DNA of 64,000 bases from Gnetum montanum (GCA_015680685.1 MNCI01020374.1:367435-431434), one strand, 5' to 3'. Positions 29,533 to 41,932 are shown, counted from the stretch's first letter. The notes: generated by a model not told the origin, from the letters alone. Numbers and translations are program-made.

Positions 29533-32231
29533 ATGGCCCCTGAACAAGGACAACAGGGAGGACCCTCTCAAGGTGTAGCCAAATGCCCAAGAAGAGGTAG
29601 AGGCTAAGGACCTCCCACAGAACATGCAGAATAGGAGGCATAATCATTTAGCATCCATCAAGAAACCCTTGTTACTGCACAATCTAGTTAAGCAGAAGGT
29701 GGAGAAGGTAAGGCACTTGAACAAGAGAACATCTCATGTTGTCCCCAAAATGGTATTTGGGAGAAAAGTGAAGAATGGTATTCAGGAAAGTGGAGAATGG
29801 TATTTGGGAGAAACTTATCAATTTTGGCATAATAAATAGGAAGGCACCATTGCCAACATTGGTGGAATTTTAGTTGATTTCTTCATGAATGCCATTTCAA
29901 AAGTTCTAAATCTTCCGAATACAGGACCCAAAGTTGCTCATTTGCCCACCCGCTCCAATGCTGATGCAAGAAAAGTATGGCTAAAGAGGATGTACAATAA
30001 AGAAGAAAAAAAATATGGGAACTAACTCTTGAAGAGAGAATTTATTTTAAAATTGACACCTATCACATCTTCCCAATGAAGAGGCTAAATAGGATCTCTA
30101 CCTATGCGGCTAGAGGAAGCACAATCTTGATGGGCAAGGTTGATGCCAATTTGTCCCGTTTGTATCTAATAGAAATATTGAGGTAGTTTGAAGAATGCAA
30201 GATAGGAAATTTTGCATTGCCCTTTCCATGTCTAATCAGGAAGCTATGTTGATGTGTTGGAATTCTGGGGTAGACTAATGATGTCCTTAGAAAGGCTCAA
30301 AATTCTTCATATGCTAAATTACTAAAGCCACCAGCACTAGGAAAAGATGTTGATGAGACAATGGAGCCTAAATAGGAGTAGACGGTTGGGTCCATTGCAC
30401 CTCAAATAGCAGGGCCAAGCCAACTTCCAGACATGAGGCTTAGTCAACAACAAGAAGCAGGGCCCAGCATGTAGCCCATGGGCTAGTAGGACCAACCACC
30501 ATCGCCACCACAAGATTATCGATCATCGATGAGCCATATCAGGGTCATCGCAGAAATGGTTAGTTGGGGAAGTCACGATGAGACCAATCTGTTCAAGGTG
30601 ATCGATGATGTTGTACAACCCACCATCTCAATCAATCATGCAAGGGATGAGGTCTTGATACAAATAGGGGGAGGGGAGTTGCATTGGTCACAACAGATTT
30701 CTAGGAATGCTACATCATTTCAAGTACAATTGGAAACAAGTGAAGGTGCCATAGTGGTGGTCATGCAACATCAAGATGTAGCTGGAGCAGCAGAAGTGAT
30801 CACATACCACATCAAAGAGTCATTTATCATCCTTGTTGTGCCACCAGTGGATCTCATAGGAGCACATGATGCTCAAGTTCTAGCCGGTACCTTAATGACT
30901 CCTGTAGAGCATGAGGATGCTTCGGATCATTTGCTACAAATAGGAAAAGTAATGATGTCCTTGTTTGACATCCCCTTAGATGTCATAGTAGCACAATTAG
31001 ACCTCATTTCCACAAAGGAAAAGCTAGTTATGATTGAGGTTATGACTGAACATGCAGAAGTTGAGTTGAGAAGACTCTAGGAGAAGTTTGTTGCCCTACA
31101 AGTTCCACAGTGAGATCCATCCCAACTTATTCCAGCTGATTAGCTAGAATTATTTAAGATAGAGCAACTAAATAAATTATTAGAGGAGAATAAAAGGATA
31201 GTAATGAAAAAGGAGAAGGCAAATTGGGATGCTTTGAAAGCACATGCTCAAACATATGCACATGTAAAAGCACTCAAAGCCTTATAGGAAGAAAATAGAC
31301 TCCTTGTTATTGAAAATCTTCGATTGAAAACAATTGAAAAAAAAAGAATGTTCTCAAGGAAAGTTTTCAACAAATGCTAGAACAACTAATAAGAGTCAAC
31401 CAAGACATAAGTCACTTAGCCAGAGAGAACAGGATCCTTTTAATGGATGAGGTACGCGTCATCCGTTAGAAGACAACCATTGAAATAAGCACGTGGCAAA
31501 ATAAAACTAAGCGACATGAAAAATTGAAGGAGTATTTCCAAGATCAGGTGGGGATGTATAAAAAAATCATTGAAAAAGAGATCCATATGACTAAGATTCA
31601 CATCAACTCTTTCAATGCTTAAAACATTGACTGGTGGGCCATATTGGACACTTATGCCTTTGCCCATCAAGCAAAATTAAAGAGTCGAGACCTGCAGATC
31701 CAGGATCTCACTGCATACATGGAATTGGTAAACTTGTAGTATGCCAAATTGGCCATGTTAACAGTAGGACATCCGAGGGTTGAGTTGGAAAGGTAGATAG
31801 CTGGCACCTACACCAAATATGAAATAGAGTTTGCTGAACACAAAAAGACACTTCAGAAATTGGAGGTAGTAAATTCTGAATTAGAGGTGGTAAAAGCTAA
31901 CTACCAAGGTCAAAAGGATGTTGTAGCAGATTTGGCTTGATGACTCATAGATTATCAAGAATTTAGAAACAAAGCTAGAGCCTATGAGAAGGAATGACGA
32001 CTATTTGCAGCATAGTATGTTAAAGCTAATCAAATGTTCCGACAACTGCTGTGTCCATGGGAGGTGCCAACTTCGTCAAATATTGGAACATCAGCATGGA
32101 TAGCATATGACCCCTAAATGAAGGAAGAAAAGCTTCAATTACTCCTTCATAAGTATCCATTTCCAAAGCCTGGATCATAGGATAAGGGAAAGAAGCCCAT
32201 GGAGGAGCCACTACCACCAGGAACCACATGA
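29533..32231 (+). pseudogene. Element E ORF3 (plant-transposon-like domain plus long coiled coil)
   Basis: MAPEQGQQGGPSQG start. NGIWEKSEEW and ESGEWYLGETYQFWHNK near 29760-29837. The conserved domain YFKIDTYHIFPMKRLNRIST, YAARGSTILMGKVDANLSRL, then ALPFPCLIRKLC at about 30040-30250. An open frame 30529-31080 covers an acidic Gln/Val-rich linker ending in MIEVMTEHAEVELRRL. A coiled coil rich in Glu, Lys, Leu and Ala follows to about 31990. The end PMEEPLPPGTT is at 32197-32228 before TGA. About 900 codons with stops. Same length as in G (2.70 kb). It sits where Athila elements carry an env-like gene, but no membrane segment is visible. Confidence 0.6.
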
Positions 32232-32389
32232 GTTCCAAACAATTTTGTATTTTGTATTTTATGTTAGTGCTTCAATTTTGTTTTGTCAAGTCCCACACTA
32301 CGGCATGAAGGAATTCATAGTCAATTCATAATCCCATACCTATCCACTATGTAATTAAATGAACTTGTTCCTCATTTTTTTGACTCAAG

Positions 32390-32417
32390 GATGAGTTTTT
32401 ATTTAGTTGTGGAGGTA
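32390..32417 (+). promoter_or_regulatory. Polypurine tract region of element E
   Basis: GATGAGTTTTTATTTAG then TTGTGGAGGTA precede the LTR start at 32418, matching 23815-23845 in D. Confidence 0.7.
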
Positions 32418-33255
32418 TGATGAATTGCAGTTTGCTAGGCCTTGATATCAGGTACACGATATCGTTGATTAGATACGATATCGTGATTCCTGTGTTAGCC
32501 TATAAATATAGCATTTGAGTGCACTGTGAAGGAGTCTTTTGGTAAGTCTTTGGGTTGAGTCTTTTTGTTAGTTTTTAGTTAGCTTTTAGTTGTTTTCCCA
32601 AGTGCATGCCTGTAGTGTGATGCTTGTAATTGTATGGAACCTTTGTTCAAGTGTGACGTACTTGGACACGCACACAATCGACAATAAAGATCAAGATTAC
32701 TGCATCATTGCAGTATTCAATTAGTTTTTAATTGTTTAATTGTAATTTTTATTTATTATTTTCTTAGTTAATATTTCTTTTATCTTCATTTACTATTTTT
32801 GTTGTTAAATGTGGAATGAGTACGTATTAATCATGAACATTTAAGTGTAACTACGTGGTAACCTAGTAGCATATTGAGTAGTGCTTCGAGTAAATGTGTG
32901 CTTGGTAATCTCAGAAGTAGTACATGAACTCCAAGATGTGTATGGAATGATTAAGGATGGATGCTCATCGCACTTAGGATCGCTTATATTTTTCTTCCTA
33001 ATGCTTATTAGTTTACTCTAGTATTTATCATTGTCTTTAGGAGTAGCATAGTATTAGAAATCACATCATACACCTCACTTTGGACTAAACCATACATGAC
33101 AAAGCAAATACTAGTCCAAGTGGGAAGATAGCGAATTACAATCAACGTATAACTATCTAGGTGCCACAACTAGTCCATTGGCGGAGTTTGACCAGATCGC
33201 GCGTACATGCTTGTATTCGTATGGTTGAGCGTAGGGGGTACCTTGCTGCTCATCA
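32418..33255 (+). repeat. Element E 3' LTR (838 bp)
   Basis: TGATGAATTGCAG to CTGCTCATCA. Array at 32446-32484, TATA TATAAATATA at 32501-32510. It is 23 bp shorter than the 5' LTR, mostly within the array. Confidence 0.93.
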
Positions 33256-33383
33256 CATGTACTTAGAAAATTAATATTTTATTCCATAATAATGTGAGTA
33301 TGATCACTTTGAGTATGTTATATTAACATTTGGTAATCCTAGAAGTGAATACTTTGCACGTCCAATAGTAGACATTTGGTAAC
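33256..33383 (+). repeat. Element D 3' LTR, continuation after element E
   Basis: After the worn duplication base pairs, ACTTAGAAAATTAATATTTTA (33261 on) continues the LTR sequence left at 24217. The order is the same as in B (317-440). The U5 repeats GGTAATCCTAG and CATTTGGTAAC follow. At 33384 a new LTR (element F) begins. Confidence 0.75.
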
Positions 33384-34246
33384 TGATGAAATGTCAATAA
33401 GATATCTATGTTCATGCATGCCCATGGATGCATCTTAGGATATGTTGCTATATGTATGTTGACGCTAATCTAGCCATTGCTGATATAAGTGTGTACACCT
33501 ACCATATTTATAACACCATTTGGTCCATACTTTAGATAGACTCTTACTTTTTCTTTCTGTTAAACTTAAGCAAACTTTTTCCTTTGAGCACTCATAGTGT
33601 GGATTGAATTAATTATATGGAATTTTATTCTAGTGAAATATGTACCTAGACATAGTTCATAGATGATAATAGAATTGAGATTTCCTTTGTCCATTGCAAC
33701 ACTTGTATTAGTTTAAGTTTATTTTCTAATATTTTAATTTAAATGAAAATTACTTTCTCATTATTAAGTATTTAATACTATAATTCATAAGTAACATAAG
33801 TAGAACCATTTTGAGCATAATATACTAACACTTAGTAATCCCAATAGTAGATACTTGGTATGCTTAGCAGTAAACACTTGGTAACTTAGCAATGCTTGTA
33901 TACGTTTAAGATGTGTACAAAAAGTGGGAATTAATGCTCTATATTTAGGATAGTTTAGTTAATTAATTGATTAATTTAAATGTTCAAACTTTCTTTTATT
34001 TAATAATTCTAATGATAAAGAAAATAATAAAAATTAAAAAATAAATATCTTGCACATCAATCACACTTAACCATACAAATAAATTAAGACAAGTGATGAC
34101 TGAGAAGACAATAACTAGTAATCACATCTTTCACAATCTAGTGAAATACACCACTTAGGTAAATGTAGTCCATGGAATTTGATTGGATCATGTGTACATT
34201 CTAGTGATTTGTATAGTTTGGCATAGGAAATACTTGCTACTCATCA
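33384..34246 (+). repeat. Element F 5' LTR (863 bp)
   Basis: TGATGAAATGTC start, CTACTCATCA end. U3 has GCATGCCCATGGATGCATC and a TATA ATATTTATAACA near 33500. U5 has three ACTTGGTAA-type repeats (33826-33890). It is preceded by GTAAC, a candidate duplication whose partner is not in the window. Confidence 0.85.
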
Positions 34247-34247
34247 T

Positions 34248-34265
34248 TAGCACTGTTGTCGAGGA
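34248..34265 (+). promoter_or_regulatory. Primer-binding site of element F
   Basis: TAGCACTGTTGTCGAGGA, a transition-decayed tRNA-Asp complement two bases after the LTR. Confidence 0.65.
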
Positions 34266-34419
34266 TTGTATTCTTACCATATTTAAAATACTTGCTACTC
34301 ATCATATTTAAAATACTTACTACTCACCATATAAAGTCATTGTAAAAATATCATGCATAATCTTTTAGAAAAATAATAATAATATTTTATTAAGCCACAT
34401 GATATAAGAACAAACTAAG

Positions 34420-34965
34420 ATATCTTCTTCTCACAGGATTGATTCACCACCTGTTGATGACTCTAATTGACATGATGGACTTAGAAGAGATGCTGATGAG
34501 ATACCTTAATAACTAAAGGTGGCCTATGCACATCTAGATTTCTATCAACCAGAATTTACTTTTATCCTCCATTAGGATGAAAAATTATGTTGGACAGATT
34601 TGGAAGGCAACATTGTGTTGCCTTCCAATTATTTTATCCCTTCAATGTTCATGGTAGTTCTCATGAATCTGGGGCTTGAACCAGTAGCCTCAGATTTTCA
34701 AGTGAAGGAGCACCTCTCTAGAGACTATTAACCAAAAAAGGCCCAACTTAAAAAAGTCAAATGCATGAAGGCATGCAATGAAGCTTCCAAGGGTAAAAAG
34801 ATTTCGATCTTAATGTTTTCGTAATCATAGAAGAAAGGTCTAGAATTTCCATTAGGACAATCTCAACATTAGAGTACTTCTTCCTTCAGTGAGGATGATA
34901 TAACTCATCAATGATTATGTTCAACTTGGTAAACAACCAAGTTGAGGGAAGAATTAGTTTTAGAA
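34420..34965 (+). pseudogene. Element F gag, N-terminal module only
   Basis: SSSHRIDSPPVDDSN (the start codon is now ATA), then VAYAHLDFYQPEFTFILH, TAG (34573), DEKLCWTDLEGNIVLPSNYF and IPSMFMVVLMNLGLEP. It is homologous to the start of gag in B, C and H. Recognisable gag ends near 34965, where a Tat-type RT begins, so the capsid and nucleocapsid parts are lost. Confidence 0.7.
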
Positions 34966-34967
34966 CT

Positions 34968-36290
34968 AGGAAAACCTTTTTCTACATCAAATTTCCTTTC
35001 AGGCATAAGAACACTAGAAAAACACATCAATAAACAATGATATTTATCTTTAGCAACATAATGTTCAAAATGATCAACAACTATGTGGATGATCTAACTA
35101 TCAAATTTTATCATATCATTTGATCATCCTACTAATTGTGATGTATTCTTAGCCTAATATAACCAATACAAAATTTTTTTAAAACTAAGGTATAGTTTTT
35201 TGTATGGATGGATAAGATGCTAGGATTTCTTGTTTTAACTGTTAATGCTACATTCAACCATGATAAGATCAAAGTCATCCTAAACCTCCCTCCACCCAAG
35301 TATCTTAAAGATATATCTTTTAGGGGCATTTCTAATTTATTTTTCATTTCATTTGTAATCTCATAGACTAATTTCATCCTCTATCCCATATTCTTGAAAA
35401 ATCTACAATCTTGAACTAGGACTCAAATTATCAAGAGGCTTTTGATATGATTAAACATGATCTTACCAACCTTCTTGTCTTTCATCCTCCTTAATTTGAT
35501 CTTTCATTTTATCTTTATTTCTCTAAATCTAATCATTCTATTACAGTCATGCTTTGTCAATGATGTGAAGATGGTATGAATCTTATTATTTAGTACATTT
35601 TCCATTCATTTTCAAATTATGAAACACAATATTTGAATACTAAAATATCTTTCCAAAGCCTTGCCTTTATACTAGAGAAATATTGTCACATGTCATCATT
35701 ATGATAAAGGTTCATGTCATATGTCATGATGGCATCTTACACTTAATTACTTCTAATCTATACAACAACTACTACATGGTAAAATGGAAATTTCTTCTCA
35801 TTGATTTTGATCTATATTACCTTTAACAACATTCAATCAAAGACCAAGCCATAGTAGATTGCATTTTATCAGTTCTATTATCAAAGTCATTTGTCAAAAC
35901 TATTCAATATCCCCATATGAATTGAACATAACTGAATCTATTTTACTTCCAAAAACAACCTTAATGCATGATAATTTTGAATCATGCTTATATTATGATG
36001 ATGCTTACATGATCCAAGGTTCTAGTATAACTTATGTCCACAATTGCAAAGGTCAATATCCCATCTATTAAACTTATAAGTTCAACTTTTCTTGCACAAA
36101 TAACATAGTTGAATACGAGGATCTTAATTGAGAAATATTCCTAGCCATCTAATTAGAAATCAAAAGGTTTTTAATTTAGGACTATTCTTAATTAGTAATC
36201 AACCAAGTTAATTATAAATACACTTGCAAACCAAAACATCTCTAACCTTATCTTAAGTTATCCAAGAAACTTATTTCATAATTTGACAAA
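34968..36290 (+). pseudogene. Tat/Ogre-type reverse transcriptase and RNase H fragment
   Basis: YIKFPFRHKN and MIFIFSNIMFKMINNYVDDL (YVDD near 35075-35090) are followed by LHPSILKIYL (the PPP-K-LK region). Then come DQAIVD and a second RNase H domain with LYYDDAYMIQGSSITYVH and NFSCTNNIVEYEDLN (near 35985-36120). YVDDL and an extra RNase H of the LYFDG..CTNN.AEYEAL type mark the Tat/Ogre branch, different from the FMDD pol of D and H. 5' truncated. Confidence 0.65.
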
Positions 36291-36849
36291 TATCTTCTAT
36301 TGCATATTCATTATTCGAAAAAAATACTCATAGTTTCCTTGTCAAGTTTCACTCTTGTTATAGATTTTATCTTCATTAAAGAGTATTTTCCTCATTCACT
36401 ATAAGACACAAAAGTTACACATACTGATATGCAGTGTATTAGCTTTGTCAAGTAAGAAGAAGATGAATAACATTAAAACATCATAAAATATCTTCAAACT
36501 AGAGAAACTCTCAGACTTCTATCTTAATCTCAAAAGAATATTATCCATAAATATTCTAAGAATTTTTGAATCATTGATCCTATTATTCTATATTACATCT
36601 CTATATTAGGTGTTCTCTTATATTACCTAAGCCATGCGAAAACACATATTATCTTAGAATAGGTACATTCTAGTGTATGTGGTGGTAACTTATGATGTTA
36701 ATTTCTAGTATTTTATGTTATATATTTAGGTTATTGGTGGCCTATGATATCTAGAAACATATATAAGATAGTAAAAATTTATGATATACTCAATGCCACA
36801 CTCCACTTATCTATGTATGATCTCAAGAGTTTAGGACTTAAAAAAATCA

Positions 36850-37690
36850 TATGGTCCTTCTAGAAATAGGAGCTAGATCTCATATTTTTTGTCATTTCTA
36901 TCAATTATTAGTTTATTTCAACATATACAAAGTATTTTACAAAATGGATTAAATTCTTTCCTTTGAAATCTACCACATTCAAGCACATTTATTAGTTCAT
37001 CCTAGATCACATCATCATCTAGTTAGCATTCTCCTTCACATTGTTATCTTCAATGAACCTTAGTTTAAGAGAAAAGAAATTGTCAAGTTCTATGATCATT
37101 CTCACCTCCATATTATTCCCAATCCAATGATTAAGCTAAATAAACCAATATATTCCTAATATTCTACCTCAAAATTATAGTTGACTAATCTTAGAGAAAT
37201 TAGCATATCTAGTTATCCCATGCCCTTTGGATTTACTCAACTACTTTTCATAATGCAATTGGCTGAACTCCATTTCTACTTATGGATCTAAAGCATTATT
37301 ACTAGTGAAACTAGATGTGCCTTATCTCTAGGAAGCCTTGAACAATTAGATAATAGACAAGGAAAATGACAAAATGCATTATGTTGAGCTAGATAATCTT
37401 GAGAAACACTACAAGCAAACAATGATCAACATTCAAAAATATCAAGAAGCTATGCAACATCACCATGAAAGGCATGTTCAAGTAAGGAAAATCAAAGAAG
37501 ATGATCTTACGATGTGTCATTCCAAAATTTGAAACTCCTAAGTTTTCTTCCAACTAGCTAGGTTCCTTCATCATCATCAAGAGCCTTGGAAATGGAGTAT
37601 ACTTTCTAGTAGACATAGATGAAAATAAATATGTAGATACCATTAATCAAGCCTACATTAAGAAGGTATTACTCATGAGATTCAACAAAA
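36850..37690 (+). pseudogene. Tat/Ogre-type integrase fragment
   Basis: YFTKWIKFFPLKSTTFKHIY near 36930-36990 is the start of the catalytic core. TYGSKALLLVKLDVPYLQEA near 37275-37335 (YG.EAVLP.E...PS) and HHHERHVQVRKIKEDDLTM near 37453-37515 belong to the C-terminal part. The order and strand continue from the RT at 34968, so both are one decayed element. Confidence 0.6.
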
Positions 37691-37699
37691 TAAAAATAT

Positions 37700-38290
37700 T
37701 ATTCTAATCCTTTTTCCTATCATCTGTATTTTGTTACTCCAATCTTGATTCTTTTTCTAGCTTAATCTTCATCATTTTCTATTTATTTATGTTGAATTAT
37801 TATTCTTCTATATCACTTATATGTCATTTCATCTATCTTTCCCAATTCCTACTTGCCCCATTCTACTAATTTTTCCTTTACAACACACTATGGTAAGGGT
37901 ATTCATAAGTGATTTACCTCTTGTAGAGATCTATGAGCATTCTACTATTTTTACTCCATGTGAAAGTGTGTTGAGTTTGACTAGGATAGAGAGAAAATTT
38001 ATCATTTTATCAATCATTGATATCACTAAAGTGTAAGATCTATCCATGCCTTACTTCTATGCATCATCAAATCATCATCCTTCTTTGACATCTTAATAGC
38101 ACCCATTAGGAAGGAGCAATTTTGCATCCACTTTTTTGACACTTTAACAACCCAAAAAAGTATAGGTTTAACATTGTTAAATCTTAACCCATAGAAATTC
38201 CCTTAAAATCATCATCTCCTTTAGCATTAGGCTTCATCAAGCTTTCAATAGTTAACACTAACCACATCCTAGAGGAAAAACATCAATTTT
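37700..38290. other. Unassigned AT-rich stretch after the Tat-type integrase
   Basis: No gene recognised; a 71-codon frame at 37821-38036 has no family features. Confidence 0.4.
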
Positions 38291-38299
38291 AGCACTTTT

Positions 38300-39090
38300 A
38301 CAACTTTTAGAGGGTTAAAATAATATCTTTCATCTAGGTGATATTAAGGTGACATGAATGTCAATGTCAACATCACCTAAATTTCCAGCACAAAAAGCAC
38401 ATCTTCCAATTATAATTTTAACTTTGTCATACCTTCGATAACTAGTCCACATCATCCCTAGGATGATAGACATTAGTTTTGGTAATTTCAAAGGTTTTAG
38501 AAGGCTTTAAAAAAATATGTTTTGCATAGGAAATGCCTAAGTAATACTAATGTCAGTGTTAGTATAATCTACTAGTGTCACCTATAGGTCACATCACATG
38601 AAGATAACTTTAAATGGTACTTTTAGCTTTAGATAATTTCCTACATCTATTTCACATCCTCCTCATGATGATCAATGTTAATTTCTAGAGTCTTAAACAA
38701 AGAATTTAGAGCATAGGAGGATAAGTCATGCTAATGGTATTGTCAGTGTCACCTAGCATTGCCTATGTCATACATGTCTTCAACATTGCTCCAAATTTTT
38801 AAAAGTAAACTTTAAGTTTCTATTTTTAGATCCTACAAATTTATAAATAATAGGATCAAACACTTAATATAATTCATTTTTAAAAAGATTCTAGAGCACT
38901 AGTTGAATTTCAAGAGATCCTCAAAGTTCTAGCATCCATACCATTTGCAAGTCATACATGCTCCATGACCATCTAAGTATTCTTTACACTACATTAGCTC
39001 CTTTCTAGTACTTGTGTGACTAGTACCACATGTACATACACTAACATCAGCATCAATGTCACTTATAGTAGCATTAGTATCATCACTACC
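38300..39090 (+). repeat. Diverged tandem repeats, period about 190-200 bp
   Basis: Landmarks TTAGAGGGTTA, TTAGAAGGCTT, CTAGAGTCTTA and CTAGAGCACTA start near 38310, 38497, 38687 and 38890. Each is followed by a cluster of GTGTCA/ATGTCA and TCACC words. Tandem repeats in the 3' region are usual in Tat/Ogre elements, which fits the pol upstream. Confidence 0.45.
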
Positions 39091-40849
39091 TCACCATAAA
39101 TTACCTCTGGGATAGCCTTCCACTCATCCATCAAGCTATAAAACATTACAATTTATCATTCAAGTCTTATTTTCTCTCATAAATTGAGGTCTATTTGTTA
39201 ATTTTAAGTTTTAATCTGTACCATCATACATTGTACCCTAAATACCTTTTGATCCTTCCTATGGAAGAAACTTTGTTATTTAACTAAATAAAGCATTCTT
39301 TATTCATCTAGAAAGGGAAAACCTAAATCCTATTCCACATATCGATCTTTCATCTATCATTAGTGTTACAATTTCTAAATGTTTTAATCATATTATCATC
39401 ACTTAGATGTCATTGAATTTAATGCTAAATTTTATTGTTGTTTACCAATTTCCCTAAGAATTTGATATCGTGATTGATAAGCTAATTCCACATTTGATTA
39501 GAGGATTGTATACCTTTATTTCATGATTATTGATCTATCAAAAGATATATAATTTTGAAGACCATTCATGATTACAAGTCATACACTTAAATGTATGATT
39601 TATGGAGGTTTTCTTATAGATTTGTAGAAGAACATTTTTGTAGGAATAGTTAGCTCATATTTTTTTTTTACATTCAAAGATACTAGGTTTAAAAACTAGT
39701 ATTAACATGTTAGGCATACTAGCTTGGAAGCATTGTTCTAGGCACATCAAATCGCTTTACCCTCAAGAAAAGAAATATTTAAACTTCTAGCTAAATTTTT
39801 TAAATAATAAGAAAAAAATATTAAATTTGCTTACTCCATAGTCACTTGCCCTACATAATTAGCCATATTTATCTTTCTATAGAGGGTTTGCTTAAATTGT
39901 TCATCATCATATATCTTTATCTCATCTATATAGATGGATCATATTTACTTGAGATTTTTATCTTATAAAAATGAAGGACAATTTTTAACTTTTATTTTTT
40001 TTACTACTAAAATTTTTAACAACATTTGTATAATGGTGAATTTTCTTTTAAAGGGTAGAAAAGTCTTCAAACTTGAACCCTAGTATAGAATAGTGGTAAA
40101 TGCAATAAGCTATTTTAAAAGAGGTGATATGTTTAACTTTAACAATGAGATGTTAGCCTAATTGTAAAAGTCTTGATATGGATATCCTATATCATAAATT
40201 CAATTCCAATTGGTAAGGTTGAGTTATAAATAAATTATATAAATATTTTGATTCTATAAATTTAAGATATTCTTAGCAACTATATACATTTAGCATCATA
40301 ATCATAGTCATTATGATTTTGAATTAGGATTTCTTTCTAGAAATAGTGAGAAGAAGATAAATTTAAAGGCATGAAATTTTAATGAATATAATAAATAAAA
40401 ATTTTAAAATATAAAAATAATATGAAGATATATTATTACCAAAAATAAGAACAAAATAATTTAACCCAATTAGGAATGAATATATTTTGCAAGTGATGTA
40501 ACAATTGGCATAGGTAGGCTATTGATTTAACTATACATTTATAATATATATCTATTATTTGATCCAGATAATATAACAAGGTAACGTAACAATAGACATA
40601 ATAGGATAAATTATTAAAAGTAGTGTGTTAGTGAGGTAGGGTTTAAAGGAGAACCAATAAGATCCTAGAAGCAACACACAACAATTAGATCTTTATTCTT
40701 AAAGAAGGCTTTTAGTGATTAGATCTATATGAGAATGCAAGTAGCCACTTCAATTTTAAAATTTTGAAATAGTATTTGGAAAACAAAAACTTAAAATAAT
40801 TCAAGTTGTAAAATTTGAATATGAAATAAAAGTAATGAAGATCACTATG
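39091..40849. other. Unassigned AT-rich stretch
   Basis: Very AT-rich with poly-T and poly-A runs (39660, 39805, 40390-40430). I see no coding pattern, LTR boundary or structured RNA. Confidence 0.4.
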
Positions 40850-40944
40850 AATGAGAAAATGATGGAAGAATTAAAGATTTGTTACTACATATGGAGGAAA
40901 TGTATCAGAAGTTCACTACATTAAAAGCCAACTTTATTACTTAG
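40850..40944 (+). pseudogene. LINE ORF1-like remnant, part 1 (interrupted by element G)
   Basis: The frame ME-EIKDLLLHMEEMYQKFTT-LKANF (with one shift) is a coiled-coil-like start. It continues directly after G at 50059. Confidence 0.35.
40940..40944 (+). repeat. Target-site duplication CTTAG, left copy (element G)
   Basis: CTTAG at 40940-40944 and again at 50059-50063, flanking the two LTRs of G exactly. Confidence 0.95.
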
Positions 40945-41743
40945 TGATGAGTGGCAAGGTACCCCTACACTCAACCATACAAATCACAAGCATTCACGCA
41001 TGATCTGATTGAATTTTGTGGATGAGACTAGTTGTGGTATCTAGATCATTATGCTTTGATCACAGTTTGTTGTCTTCCCACTTGGACTAGTGGTAGCTTT
41101 GTCACATATGGTTTAGTCCAAAGTGAGGTGTATGATGTTGCCTACTTTCTATGCTACTCTTGATGATGAAAAGAGATAAATAAATTAATTAAACTAAGGG
41201 ATAGTGGAAAACAAGATCTAAACTAGCCTATGGCAATGAGTATCCACTCTTAATCATCTGTAAATGTCTTGGACTTCGTGAAGATACTTCTGGGATTGCC
41301 AAGTGTACGTCAAATGATACACCTCTAGATCACCAAGTATTTACACTTAAATGCTTGTGATTAAGGCATATGCATTTTGATTAATAATAGAAAAAATAAA
41401 TGAAAATGTTTAACTAAAGAAAGAATTAAATGATTAAAGAAAAAATAATCTAAGTGGATGCTACAATGATGAAAGTAATCTTGATCTTTATTGCCAGTCA
41501 TGTAACATGTCCAAGTACGACACACTCGAATAAAGGTGTTGTACGATTACAAGCATCACATTGCAGGCATGTACTGGGAAGAATAGATTTTGAAAGAAGA
41601 AACTAAAAAATAGAACTATTTATTGACTGTCAAATACTTACTACTTGTCTCATATGAGCATCCCAACACTACATTTATAGGTGAGATTTAGAAGAGGCAA
41701 CGTCAGGTATCCGATGTCAGGGCCATAGAAGGATGACTCATCA
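40945..41743 (-). repeat. Element G 3' LTR (799 bp)
   Basis: Minus strand starts TGATGAGTCATCC at 41743. Only two array units remain (CTGACATCGGATACCTGACG, 41700-41722). TATA CTATAAATGT at 41671-41680. It is 82 bp shorter than its partner, partly because array units are missing. Confidence 0.93.
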
Positions 41744-41760
41744 TACTCCCATGACGGAAT
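41744..41760 (-). promoter_or_regulatory. Polypurine tract region of element G
   Basis: Minus strand CCGTCATGGGAGTA directly before TGATGA. Confidence 0.7.
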
Positions 41761-41932
41761 GAAAACTCATCCTTGAGTTAAACAAAATGAGGAACAAGTT
41801 CTTTACAAAATATTGATAGGCATGGGATTATTAATTAACTCAATAATGAACAAAACTCTTTCATGCTACAATGGTGTAGTATAAAAATGGAACACATTAT
41901 TACAAAACAAAACAAAAACAAGACTTGGAAAC

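Larger units (their letters stand above)
24218..33255 (+). mobile_element. Element E: 9.0-kb gag-ORF3 element without pol
   Basis: Two LTRs (24218-25078, 32418-33255) enclose a primer site, gag (from 25219), a conserved 1.4-kb noncoding region, internal promoter array, leader, ORF3 and polypurine tract. No protease, RT, RNase H or integrase sequence is present between gag and the noncoding region. Element G has the same reduced plan and almost the same length. E lies in the LTR of D; flanking bases are CTTAT (24213-24217) and CATGT (33256-33260), a duplication worn to 3 of 5 matches. Confidence 0.9.

Noticed and set aside
35132-35377. Minus-strand 81-codon frame
   Set aside because: It is the antisense of the Tat-type RT connection region, which is supported on the plus strand by YVDD and the RNase H that follows.
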